Source: Synchiropus splendidus (lineage: Eukaryota; Chordata; Actinopteri; Syngnathiformes; Callionymidae). From it: a stretch of DNA of 64,000 nucleotides. Made by a program: the position numbers and the translations under genes. The notes under the pieces were generated by a model that did no database searches, was not told the DNA's origin, and saw only the letters and a list, made by a program, of their open reading frames with translations. The DNA lies in NCBI RefSeq assembly GCF_027744825.2, contig NC_071348.1, positions 15,781,563 to 15,845,562 of the forward strand, read 5' to 3'. Of this stretch, positions 49,287-61,163 are shown piece by piece (within the stretch, counting starts at the first letter, position 1; each line of letters begins with the position of its first letter).

Positions 49287-52200
49287 ACCCTTTCTGCTAT
49301 AGTGGGAGGTTAACATTTCATGTTCTGAAGCTTCCCTGAGAAGTTATGGCACAATGCAGAAAACACGTTTTCAGCCTGAGATAAGGTGGGTTCCGAAACG
49401 CCAAACGTAAAAATGTTGATCACTTTGGAACAACACTTCAGACAGCTTAGATTTGATGTGCAACTACTAGAAAGACCCTTTCTGCTATAGTGGGAGGAGA
49501 AAATTTCATGTTCTGAAGCTTCCTTGCAAAGTTATGGCACAATGCAGAAAATGCGTTTTCAGCCTGAGATATGGTTGATTCCGGAACGCCAAACATAAAA
49601 ATGTTGATAACTTTGGAAAAACACTTCAGACAGCTTAGATTTGATGTGCAACTACTAGAAAGACCCTTTCTGCTATAGTGGGACGTGAAAATTTCATGTT
49701 CTGAAGCTTCCCTGCAAAGTTATGGCACAATGCCGAAAACATGTTTTCAGCCTGAGATAAGGTGGGTTCCGGAACGCCAAACATAAAAATGTTGATAACT
49801 TTGGAAAAACACATCAGACAGCTTAGATTTGATGTGCAACTACTAGAAAGACCCTTTCTGGTATAGTGGGAGGTGAAAATTTCATGTTCTGAAGCTTCCT
49901 TGCAAAGTTATGGCACAATGCAGAAAATGCGTTTTCAGCCTGAGATAAGGTGGGTTCCGGAACGCCAAACATAAAAATGTTGATAACTTTGGAAAAACAC
50001 ATCAGACAGCTTAGATTTGATGTGCAACTACTAGAAAGACCCTTTCTGGTATAGTGGGAGGTGAAAATTTCATGTTCTGAAGCTTCCTTGCAAAGTTATG
50101 GCACAATGCAGAAAATGCGTTTTCAGCCTGAGATAAGGTTGATTCCGGAACGCCAAACATAAAAATGTTGATAACTTTGGAAAAACACTTCAGACAGCTT
50201 AGATTTGATGTGCAACTACTAGAAAGACCCTTTCTGCTATAGTGGGAGGTGAACATTTCATTTTCTGAAGCTTCCCTGCAAAGTTATGGCACAAAGCGTA
50301 AAAAGCGTTTTCTGCCTGAGATAAGGTCGAATCCGGAACGCCAAACATAAAAATGTCGATAACTTTGGGAAAACACTTCAGACATCTTAGATTTCATCTG
50401 CAACTACTACAAGGACCCTTTCTGCTATAGTGGGAGGTTAAAATTTCATGTTCTGAAGCCTCCCTCCAAAGTTATGGCACAATACAGAAAACGCGTTTTC
50501 AGCTTGAGATACGGTCGATTCCGGAACGCCAAACATAAAAATGTTGATAACTTTGGAAAAACACATCAGACAGCTTAGATTTGATGTGCAACTACTAGAA
50601 AGACCCTTTCTGGTATAGTGGGAGGTGAAAATTTCATTTTCTGAAGCTTCCCTGCAAAGTTATGGCACAATGCAGAAAATACGTTTTCTGCATGAGATAA
50701 GGTCGATTCCGGAACGCCAAACAGAAAAATGTTGATAAGTTTGTCAAAACAATTCAGACATCTTAGATTTGATGTGCAACTACTAGAAAGACCCTTTCTG
50801 CTATAGAGGGAGGTTAAAATTTTATGTTCGGAAGCTTCCATGCAAAGTTTTGGCACAATGCAGACAACGCGTTTTCAGTCTGAGATAAGGTTGATTCTGG
50901 AACGCCAAACATAAAAATGTTGATAACTTCCGAAAAACACTTCAGACAGCTTCGATTTGATGCGCAAATACTAGAAAGACCCTTTCTGCTGTAGTGGGAG
51001 GTGAACATTTCATGTTCTGAAGCCTCCCTGCAAAGTTATGATACAATGCAGAAAACGCGTTTTCAGCTTGAGATAAGGTGGGTTCCGGAACGCCAAACAT
51101 AAAAATGTTGATAACTTTCGAAAAACACTTCAGACAGCTTAGATTTGATGTGCAACTATTAGAAAGACCCTTTCTGCTATAGTGGGAGGTTAAAATTTGA
51201 TTTTCTGAAGCTTCCCTGCAAAGTTATGGCACAATGCAGAAAATGCGTTTTCTGCCTGAGATAAGGTCGATTCCGGAACGCCAAATATAAAAATGTTGAT
51301 AACTTTGGAAAAACACTTCAGACAGCTTAGATTTGATGTGCAACTACTAGAAAGACCCTTTCTGCTATAGTGGGACCGGAAAATTTCATGTTCTGAAGCT
51401 TCCCTGCAAAGTTATGTCACAATGCAGAAAACCTGTTTTCAGCCTGAGATAAGGTGGGTTCCGGAAGGCCAAACATAAAAATGTTGATAACTTTGGAAAA
51501 ACACTTCAGGCAGCTTAGATTTGATGTGCAACTACTAGAAAGACCCTTTCTGCTATAGTGGGAGGTGAAAATTTCATGTTCTGAAGCTTCCTTGCAAAGT
51601 TATGGCACAATGCAGAAAATGCGTTTTCAGCCTGAGATAAGGTTGATTCCGGAACGCCAAACATAAAAATGTTGATAACTTTGGAAAAACACTTCAGACA
51701 GCTTAGATTTGATGTGCAACTACTAGAAAGACCGTTTCTGCTATAGTGGGAGGTTAAAATTTCATGTTCGGAAGCTTCCATGCAAAGTTATGGCACAATG
51801 CAGACAAAGCGTTTTCTGCCTGAGATAAGGTCGATTCTGGAACGCCAAACATAAAAATGTTGATAACTTCCGAAAAACACTTCAGACAGCTTAGATTTGA
51901 TGTGCAACTACCAGAAAGACCCTTTCTGCTATAGTGGGAGGTGAAAATTTCATGTTCTGAAGATTCCCTGCAAAGTTATGGCACAATGGAGAAAACGCCT
52001 TTTCAGCTTGAGATAAGGTCGATTCCGGAACGCCAAACATAAAAATGTTGATAACTTTGGAAAAACACTTCAGACAGTTTAGATTTGATGTGCAACTACT
52101 AGAAAGACCCTTTCTGCTATAGTGGGACCGGAAAATTTCATGTTCTGAAGCTTCCCTGCAAAGTTATGTCACAATGCAGAAAACCTGTTTTCAGCCTGAG

Positions 52201-53036
52201 ATAAGGTGGGTTCCGGAACGCCAAACATAAAAATGTTGATAACTTTCGAAAAACACTTCAGACAGCCTAGATTTGATGTGCAACTACTAGAAGGACCCTT
52301 TCTGCTATAGTGGGAGGTGAAAATTTCATGTTCTGAACCCTCCCTGCAAAGTTATGGCACAATGCAGAAAACGCGTTTTCAGCTTGAGGTAAGGTGGGTT
52401 CCGGAACGCCAAACATAAAAATGTTGATAACTTCCGAAAAACACTTCAGACAGCTTAGATTTGATGTGCAACTACCAGAAAGACCCTTTTTGTTGTAGTG
52501 GAATGTGAAAATTTCATGTTCGGAAGCTTCCCTGCAAAGTGATGGCACAATGCAGAAAACACGTTTCCAGCCTGAGATAAGGTGGGTTCCAGAACGCTAA
52601 ACATAAAAATGTTGATAACTTTGGAAAAACACTTCAGACAGCTTATATTTGATGTGCAACTACTAGAAAGACAATTTCTGCTATAGTGGTAGGTGAAACG
52701 TTCATGTTCTGAAGCTTTCCTTCAAAGTTATGGCACAATGCAGAAAACGCGTTTTCAGCCAGAGAAAAGGTGGGTTCCGGAACCCAAACATAAAAATGTT
52801 GATAACCTTGGAAAAACACTTCAGACAGCTTAGATTTGATGTGCAAATACTAGAAAGACCCTTTCTGCTATAGTGGGACGTGAACATTTCATGTTCTGAA
52901 GCTTCCCTGCAAAGTTATGGCACAATGCAGAAAACGCATTTTCAGGCCGAGATAAGGTCGTTTCCGGAACGCCAAACATAAAAATGTTGATAACTTTGGA
53001 AAAACACTTCAGACAGCTTAGATTTGATGTGCAACG

Positions 53037-54283
53037 ACTAGAAAGACCCTGTCTGTCATAGTGGGAGTTGAAAATTTCATGTTCTGAAGCTTCCATGCAA
53101 AGTTATGGCACAATGCAGTAAACGTGTTTTCAGCCTGAGATAAGGAGGGTTCCGGAACGCCAAACATGAAAATGTTGATAACTTTGGAAAAAACATTTCA
53201 GACAGCTTAGATTTGATGTGCAACTACTAGAAAGACCCTTTTTGCTATAGTGGGAGGTGAAAATTTCATGTTCTGAAGCTTCCCTGCAATGTTATGGCAC
53301 AATGCAGAAAACACGTTTTCAGCCTGAAAAAAGGTGGGTTCCGGAACGGCAAACATAAATATGTTGATAACTTTGGAAAACCACTTCAGACAGCTTCGAT
53401 TTGATGTGCCACTACAAGAAAGACCCTTTCTGCCATAGTGGGAGGTGAAACTTTCATGTTCTGAAGCTTTCCTTCAAAGTTATGGCACAATGCAGAAAAC
53501 GCGTTTTCAGCCTGAGACAAGGAGGGTTCCGGAACGCCAAACATAAAAATGTTGATAACTTTCGAAAAACACTTCAGACAGCTTAGATTTGATGTGCAAC
53601 GACTACAAAGACCCTGTCTGTTATAGTAGGAGTTGAAAATTTCATGTTCTGGAGCTTCCCTGCAAAGTTAAGGAACAATGTAGAAAACGCGTTTTCACAT
53701 TGAGATAAGGTCGATTCCGGAACGCCAAACATAAAAGTGTTGATAACTTCAGAAAAACACTTCAGACATCTTAGATTTGATGTGCAACTACTAGAAAGTC
53801 CCTTTCTGCTTCAGTGGGAGGTGAAAATGTCATGTTCTGAAGCTTCCCTGCAAAGTTATGGCACAATGCAGTACACGCGTTTTCAGCCTGAGATAAGGTG
53901 GGTTCCGGGACGCCAAACATAAAAATGTTGATAACTTTCGAAAAACACTTGAGACAGCTTAGATTTGATGTGCAACTACTAGGAAGACCCTTTCTGCTAT
54001 AGTGGGACGTGAAAATTTCATTTTCTGAAGCTTCCCTGCAAAGTTATGGCACAATGCGTAAAACGCGTTTTCAGCCTGAGTTAAGGTTGATTCCCGAACG
54101 CCCAACATAAAAATGTTGATTACTTTGGAAAAACACTTCAGACAGCTTAGATTTGATGTGCAACTACTAGAAAGACCCTTTCTGCTATAGTGGGAGGTGA
54201 ACATTTCATGTTCTGAAGCTTCCCTGAGAAGTTATGGCACAATGCAGAAAACACGTTTTCAGCCTGAGATAAGGTGGGTTCCG
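53037..54283 (+). repeat. Module block A extended, copy 2 (1,247 bp)
   Basis: Matches 56986-58232 at 3949 bp (21 x 188 + 1). Only two substitutions were noticed (CAGCTTAGATTTG/CAGCTTAAATTTG near 53.2 kb, and CGCGTTTTC/CGCGTATTC near 54.06 kb). The homology ends abruptly at GGGTTCCG: this copy continues GAACGCC, the other AAACGCC. From there the later copy has one extra monomer. Confidence 0.9.
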
Positions 54284-54673
54284 GAACGCCAAACATAAAA
54301 ATGTTGATAACTTTGGAAAAACACTTCAGACAGCTTAGATTTGATGTGCAACTACTAGAAAGACCCTTTCTGCTATAGTGGGACGTGAAAATTTCATGTT
54401 CTGAAGCTTCCCTGCAAAGTTATGGCACAATGCCGAAAACATGTTTTCAGCCTGAGATAAGGTGGGTTCCGGAACGCCAAACATAAAAATGTTGATAACT
54501 TTGGAAAAACACATCAGACAGCTTAGATTTGATGTGCAACTACTAGAAAGACCCTTTCTGGTATAGTGGGAGGTGAAAATTTCATGTTCTGAAGCTTCCT
54601 TGCAAAGTTATGGCACAATGCAGAAAATGCGTTTTCAGCCTGAGATAAGGTTGATTCCGGAACGCCAAACATA

Positions 54674-55680
54674 AAAATGATGATAACTTTGTCAAAACAA
54701 TTCAGACATCTTAGATTTGATGTGCAACTACTACAAGGACCCTTTCTGCTATAGTGGGAGGTTAAAATTTCATGTTCTGAAGCCTCCCTCCAAAGTTATG
54801 GCACAATGCAGAAAACGCGTTTTCAGCTTGAGATAAGGTGGGTTCCGGAACGCCAAACATAAAAATGTTGATAACTTTCGAAAAACACTTCAGACAGCTT
54901 AGATTTGATGTGCAACTATTAGAAAGACCCTTTCTGCTATAGTGGGAGGTTAAAATTTGATTTTCTGAAGCTTCCCTGCAAAGTTATGGCACAATGCAGA
55001 AAATGCGTTTTCTGCCTGAGATAAGGTCGATTCCGGAACGCCAAACACAAAAATGATGATAACTTTGTCAAAACAATTCAGACATCTTAGATTTGATGTG
55101 CAACTACTACAAGGACCCTTTCTGCTATAGTGGGAGGTTAAAATTTCATGTTCTGAAGCCTCCCTCCAAAGTTATGGCACAATGCAGAAAACGCGTTTTC
55201 AGCTTGAGATACGGTCGATTCCGGAACGCCAAACATAAAAATGTTGATAACTTCCGAAAAACACTTCAGACAGCTTCGATTTGATGCGCAAATACTAGAA
55301 AGACCCTTTCTGCTGTAGTGGGAGGTGAACATTTCATGTTCTGAAGCCTCCCTGCAAAGTTATGGCACAATGCAGAAAACGCGTTTTCAGCTTGAGATAA
55401 GGTGGGTTCCGGAACGCCAAACATAAAAATGTTGATAACTTTCGAAAAACACTTCAGACAGCTTAGATTTGATGTGCAACTATTAGAAAGACCCTTTCTG
55501 CTATAGTGGGAGGTGAAAATTTGATTTTCTGAAGCTTCCCTGCAAAGTTATGGCACAATGCAGAAAATGCGTTTTCTGCCTGAGATAAGGTCGATTCCGG
55601 AACGCCAAACACAAAAATGTTGATAACTTTGTCAAAACAATGCAGACATCTTAGATTTGATGTGCAACTACTAGAAAGAC
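54674..55680 (+). repeat. Module block B, copy 1 (1,007 bp)
   Basis: Matches 58999-60005 at 4325 bp (23 x 188 + 1) with no difference noticed by eye. It contains three TTTGTCAAAACAA tails spaced 376 and 564 bp, a TTTGATTTTCTGAAGC subtype, and CTTCCGAAAAACAC with GCTTCGATTTGATGCGC. Right edge: AGAAAGACCC here, AGAAAGACTC in the partner. Confidence 0.9.
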
Positions 55681-56985
55681 CCTTTCTGCTATAGTGGGAG
55701 GTTAACATTTCATGTTCTGAAGCTTCCCTGAGAAGTTATGGCACAATGCAGAAAACACGTTTTCAGCCTGAGATAAGGTGGGTTCCGAAACGCCAAACGT
55801 AAAAATGTTGATCACTTTGGAACAACACTTCAGACAGCTTAGATTTGATGTGCAACTACTAGAAAGACCCTTTCTGCTATAGTGGGAGGAGAAAATTTCA
55901 TGTTCTGAAGCTTCCTTGCAAAGTTATGGCACAATGCAGAAAATGCGTTTTCTTCCTGAGATAAGGTTGATTCCGGAACGCCAAATATAAAAATGTTGAT
56001 AACTTTGGAAAAACACTTCAGACAGCTTAGATTTGATGTGCAACTACTAGAAAGACCCTTTCTGCAATAGTGGGAGGTTAAAATTTCATGTTCTGAAGCC
56101 TCCGTGCAAAGTTATGGCACAATGCAGAAAACGCGTTTTCAGCTTGAGATAAGGTGGGTTCCGGAACGCCAAACAAAAAAATGTTGATAACTTTGGGAAA
56201 ACACTTCAGACATCTTAGATTTGATGTGCAACTACTAGAAAGACTCTTTCTGGTATAGTGGGAGGTGAAAATTTCATGTTCTGAAGATTCCTTGCAAAGT
56301 TATGGCACAATGCAGACAAAGCGTTTTCAGCCTGAGATAACGTCGATTCTGGAACGCCAAACATAAAAATGTTGATAACTTCCGAAAAACACTTCAGACA
56401 GCTTAGATTTGATGTGCAACTACTAGAAAGACCCTTTCTGCTATAGTGGGAGGTGAACATTTCATGTTCTGAAGCCTCCCTGCAAAGTTATGGCACAATG
56501 CAGAAAACACGTTTTCAGCTTGAGATAAGGTGGGTTCCGGAACGCCAAACATAAAAATGTTTATAACTTTAGAAAAACACTTCAGACAGGTTAGATTTGA
56601 TGTGCAACTACCAGAAAGACCCTTTTTGCTGTAGTGGAATGTGAAAATTTCATGTTCGGAAGCTTCCCTGCAAAGTGATGGCACAATGCAGAAAACACGT
56701 TTCCAGCCTGAGATAAGGTGGGTTCCAGAACGCTAAACATAAAAATGTTGATAACTTTGGAAAAACACTTCAGACAGCTTAGATTTGATGTGCAAATACT
56801 AGAAAGACCCTTTCTGCTATAGTGGGACGTGAAAATTTCATGTTCTGAAGCTTCCCTGCAAAGTTATGGCACAATGCAGAAAACGCTTTTTCAGCCCGAG
56901 ATAATGTCGTTTCCGAAACGCCAACCTAAAAAATGTTGATAGCTTTCGAAAAACACTTCAGACAACTTAGATTTGATATGCAATT

Positions 56986-58232
56986 ACTAGAAAGACCCTG
57001 TCTGTCATAGTGGGAGTTGAAAATTTCATGTTCTGAAGCTTCCATGCAAAGTTATGGCACAATGCAGTAAACGTGTTTTCAGCCTGAGATAAGGAGGGTT
57101 CCGGAACGCCAAACATGAAAATGTTGATAACTTTGGAAAAAACATTTCAGACAGCTTAAATTTGATGTGCAACTACTAGAAAGACCCTTTTTGCTATAGT
57201 GGGAGGTGAAAATTTCATGTTCTGAAGCTTCCCTGCAATGTTATGGCACAATGCAGAAAACACGTTTTCAGCCTGAAAAAAGGTGGGTTCCGGAACGGCA
57301 AACATAAATATGTTGATAACTTTGGAAAACCACTTCAGACAGCTTCGATTTGATGTGCCACTACAAGAAAGACCCTTTCTGCCATAGTGGGAGGTGAAAC
57401 TTTCATGTTCTGAAGCTTTCCTTCAAAGTTATGGCACAATGCAGAAAACGCGTTTTCAGCCTGAGACAAGGAGGGTTCCGGAACGCCAAACATAAAAATG
57501 TTGATAACTTTCGAAAAACACTTCAGACAGCTTAGATTTGATGTGCAACGACTACAAAGACCCTGTCTGTTATAGTAGGAGTTGAAAATTTCATGTTCTG
57601 GAGCTTCCCTGCAAAGTTAAGGAACAATGTAGAAAACGCGTTTTCACATTGAGATAAGGTCGATTCCGGAACGCCAAACATAAAAGTGTTGATAACTTCA
57701 GAAAAACACTTCAGACATCTTAGATTTGATGTGCAACTACTAGAAAGTCCCTTTCTGCTTCAGTGGGAGGTGAAAATGTCATGTTCTGAAGCTTCCCTGC
57801 AAAGTTATGGCACAATGCAGTACACGCGTTTTCAGCCTGAGATAAGGTGGGTTCCGGGACGCCAAACATAAAAATGTTGATAACTTTCGAAAAACACTTG
57901 AGACAGCTTAGATTTGATGTGCAACTACTAGGAAGACCCTTTCTGCTATAGTGGGACGTGAAAATTTCATTTTCTGAAGCTTCCCTGCAAAGTTATGGCA
58001 CAATGCGTAAAACGCGTATTCAGCCTGAGTTAAGGTTGATTCCCGAACGCCCAACATAAAAATGTTGATTACTTTGGAAAAACACTTCAGACAGCTTAGA
58101 TTTGATGTGCAACTACTAGAAAGACCCTTTCTGCTATAGTGGGAGGTGAACATTTCATGTTCTGAAGCTTCCCTGAGAAGTTATGGCACAATGCAGAAAA
58201 CACGTTTTCAGCCTGAGATAAGGTGGGTTCCG
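56986..58232 (+). repeat. Module block A extended, copy 3 (1,247 bp)
   Basis: Partner of 53037-54283. It continues into a TTCCGAAACGCC/AAACGTAAAAATG/GATCACTTTGGAACAAC monomer pair that is also present at 49.38 and 55.78 kb but missing after copy 2. Copy 3 thus keeps the arrangement of copy 1, and copy 2 carries the deletion. Confidence 0.9.
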
Positions 58233-58998
58233 AAACGCCAAACGTAAAAATGTTGATCACTTTGGAACAACACTTCAGACAGCTTAGATTTGATGTGCAA
58301 CTACTAGAAAGACCCTTTCTGCTATAGTGGGAGGAGAAAATTTCTTGTTCTGAAGCTTCCTTGCAAAGTTATGGCACAATGCAGAAAATGCGTTTTCAGC
58401 CTGAGATATGGTTGATTCCGGAACGCCAAACATAAAAATGTTGATAACTTTGGAAAAACACTTCAGACAGCTTAGATTTGATGTGCAACTACTAGAAAGA
58501 CCCTTTCTGCTATAGTGGGACGTGAAAATTTCATGTTCTGAAGCTTCCCTGCAAAGTTATGGCACAATGCCGAAAACATGTTTTCAGCCTGAGATAAGGT
58601 GGGTTCCGGAACGCCAAACATAAAAATGTTGATAACTTTGGAAAAACACATCAGACAGCTTAGATTTGATGTGCAACTACTAGAAAGACCCTTTCTGGTA
58701 TAGTGGGAGGTGAAAATTTCATGTTCTGAAGCTTCCTTGCAAAGTTATGGCACAATGCAGAAAATGCGTTTTCAGCCTGAGATAAGGTTGATTCCGGAAC
58801 GCCAAACATAAAAATGTTGATAACTTTGGAAAAACACTTCAGACAGCTTAGATTTGATGTGCAACTACTAGAAAGACCCTTTCTGCTATAGTGGGAGGTG
58901 AAAATTTCATTTTCTGAAGCTTCCCTGCAAAGTTATGGCACAAAGCGTAAAAAGCGTTTTCTGCCTGAGATAAGGTCGAATCCGGAACGCCAAACACA

Positions 58999-60005
58999 AA
59001 AATGATGATAACTTTGTCAAAACAATTCAGACATCTTAGATTTGATGTGCAACTACTACAAGGACCCTTTCTGCTATAGTGGGAGGTTAAAATTTCATGT
59101 TCTGAAGCCTCCCTCCAAAGTTATGGCACAATGCAGAAAACGCGTTTTCAGCTTGAGATAAGGTGGGTTCCGGAACGCCAAACATAAAAATGTTGATAAC
59201 TTTCGAAAAACACTTCAGACAGCTTAGATTTGATGTGCAACTATTAGAAAGACCCTTTCTGCTATAGTGGGAGGTTAAAATTTGATTTTCTGAAGCTTCC
59301 CTGCAAAGTTATGGCACAATGCAGAAAATGCGTTTTCTGCCTGAGATAAGGTCGATTCCGGAACGCCAAACACAAAAATGATGATAACTTTGTCAAAACA
59401 ATTCAGACATCTTAGATTTGATGTGCAACTACTACAAGGACCCTTTCTGCTATAGTGGGAGGTTAAAATTTCATGTTCTGAAGCCTCCCTCCAAAGTTAT
59501 GGCACAATGCAGAAAACGCGTTTTCAGCTTGAGATACGGTCGATTCCGGAACGCCAAACATAAAAATGTTGATAACTTCCGAAAAACACTTCAGACAGCT
59601 TCGATTTGATGCGCAAATACTAGAAAGACCCTTTCTGCTGTAGTGGGAGGTGAACATTTCATGTTCTGAAGCCTCCCTGCAAAGTTATGGCACAATGCAG
59701 AAAACGCGTTTTCAGCTTGAGATAAGGTGGGTTCCGGAACGCCAAACATAAAAATGTTGATAACTTTCGAAAAACACTTCAGACAGCTTAGATTTGATGT
59801 GCAACTATTAGAAAGACCCTTTCTGCTATAGTGGGAGGTGAAAATTTGATTTTCTGAAGCTTCCCTGCAAAGTTATGGCACAATGCAGAAAATGCGTTTT
59901 CTGCCTGAGATAAGGTCGATTCCGGAACGCCAAACACAAAAATGTTGATAACTTTGTCAAAACAATGCAGACATCTTAGATTTGATGTGCAACTACTAGA
60001 AAGAC
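58999..60005 (+). repeat. Module block B, copy 2 (1,007 bp)
   Basis: Partner of 54674-55680. Immediately after 60005 the sequence follows 56242 onward (AGACTCTTTCTGGTATAG, 20 monomers back) for about 70 bp, then 55.93 kb onward (22 monomers back). The segment after the edge is therefore a patchwork of at least two sources. Confidence 0.88.
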
Positions 60006-60334
60006 TCTTTCTGGTATAGTGGGAGGTGAAAATTTCATGTTCTGAAGATTCCTTGCAAAGTTATGGCACAATGCAGAAAATGCGTTTTCTTCCTGAGATA
60101 AGGTTGATTCCGGAACGCCAAATATAAAAATGTTGATAACTTTGGAAAAACACTTCAGACAGCTTAGATTTGATGTGCAACTACTAGAAAGACCCTTTCT
60201 GCAATAGTGGGAGGTTAAAATTTCATGTTCTGAAGCCTCCGTGCAAAGTTATGGCACAATGCAGAAAACGCGTTTTCAGCTTGAGATAAGGTGGGTTCCG
60301 GAACGCCAAACAAAAAAATGTTGATAACTTTGGG

Positions 60335-60599
60335 AAAACACTTCAGACATCTTTGATTTGATGTGCAACTACTCGAAGGACCCTTTCTGCTATAGTGGGA
60401 GGTTAACATTTCATGTTCTGAAGCCTCCCTGCAAAGTTATGGCACAATGCAGAAAACGCGTTTTCAGCTTGAGATAAGGTGGGTTCCGGATCGCCAAACA
60501 TAAAAATGTTCATAACTTTGGAAAAACACTTCAGACAGCTTAGATTTGATGTGCAACTACTAGAAAGACCCTTTCTGCTATAGTGGGAGGTGAAAATTT
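60335..60599 (+). repeat. Three-monomer-spaced duplication, copy 1
   Basis: By eye, 265 bp repeats at 60899-61163, 564 bp away. Markers are CATCTTTGATTTG, CTACTCGAAGGACCC, GGTTAACATTTC, GTTCCGGATCGCC and ATGTTCATAAC. It lies at the right end of the large HOR domain and is a separate local event. Confidence 0.88.
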
Positions 60600-60898
60600 C
60601 ATTTTCTGAAGCTTCCCTGCAAAGTTATGGCACAATGCGTAAAAGGAGTTTTCAGCCTGAGATAAGGTCAATTCCGCAACGCCAAACATAAAAATGTTGA
60701 TAACTTTGGAAAAACACATCAGACAGCTTAGATTTGATGTGCAACTACTAGAAAGACCCTTTCTGCTATAGTGGGACGGGAAAATTTCATGTTCTGAAGC
60801 TTCCCTGCAAAGTTATGTCACAATGCAGAAAACCTGTTTTCAGCCTGAGATAAGGTGGGTTCCGGAACGCCAAACATAAAAATGTTGATAACTTCGGA

Positions 60899-61163
60899 AA
60901 AACACTTCAGACATCTTTGATTTGATGTGCAACTACTCGAAGGACCCTTTCTGCTATAGTGGGAGGTTAACATTTCATGTTCTGAAGCCTCCCTGCAAAG
61001 TTATGGCACAATGCAGAAAACGCGTTTTCAGCTTGAGATAAGGTGGGTTCCGGATCGCCAAACATAAAAATGTTCATAACTTTGGAAAAACACTTCAGAC
61101 AGCTTAGATTTGATGTGCAACTACTAGAAAGACCCTTTCTGCTATAGTGGGAGGTGAAAATTT
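60899..61163 (+). repeat. Three-monomer-spaced duplication, copy 2
   Basis: Partner of 60335-60599. It ends at GAAAATTT, where TATTTTC replaces CATTTTC. Beyond it the monomers change to the types seen at 22-40 kb, so this is also the right boundary of the large HOR domain. Confidence 0.88.

Larger units (their letters stand above)
45740..61163 (+). repeat. Large higher-order repeat domain, 20-26 monomers per unit
   Basis: A module of roughly 3.8-4.9 kb occurs in over three versions. Corresponding points are 45781 and 50482 (4701 bp, 25 monomers); 47235 and 51372 (4137, 22); 47781 and 51730 (3949, 21); 48541, 53053 and 57002 (4512 = 24 and 3949 = 21); 49334 and 54222 (4888, 26); 55066 and 59391 (4325, 23); 56171 and 60308 (4137, 22). 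The spacings differ by whole multiples of 188 within 1 bp, so copies diverge mainly by gain or loss of whole monomers. The unusual tail TTTGTCAAAACAA occurs nine times and only here (46041, 46605, 50742, 54690, 55066, 55630, 59015, 59391, 59955). Confidence 0.88.
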
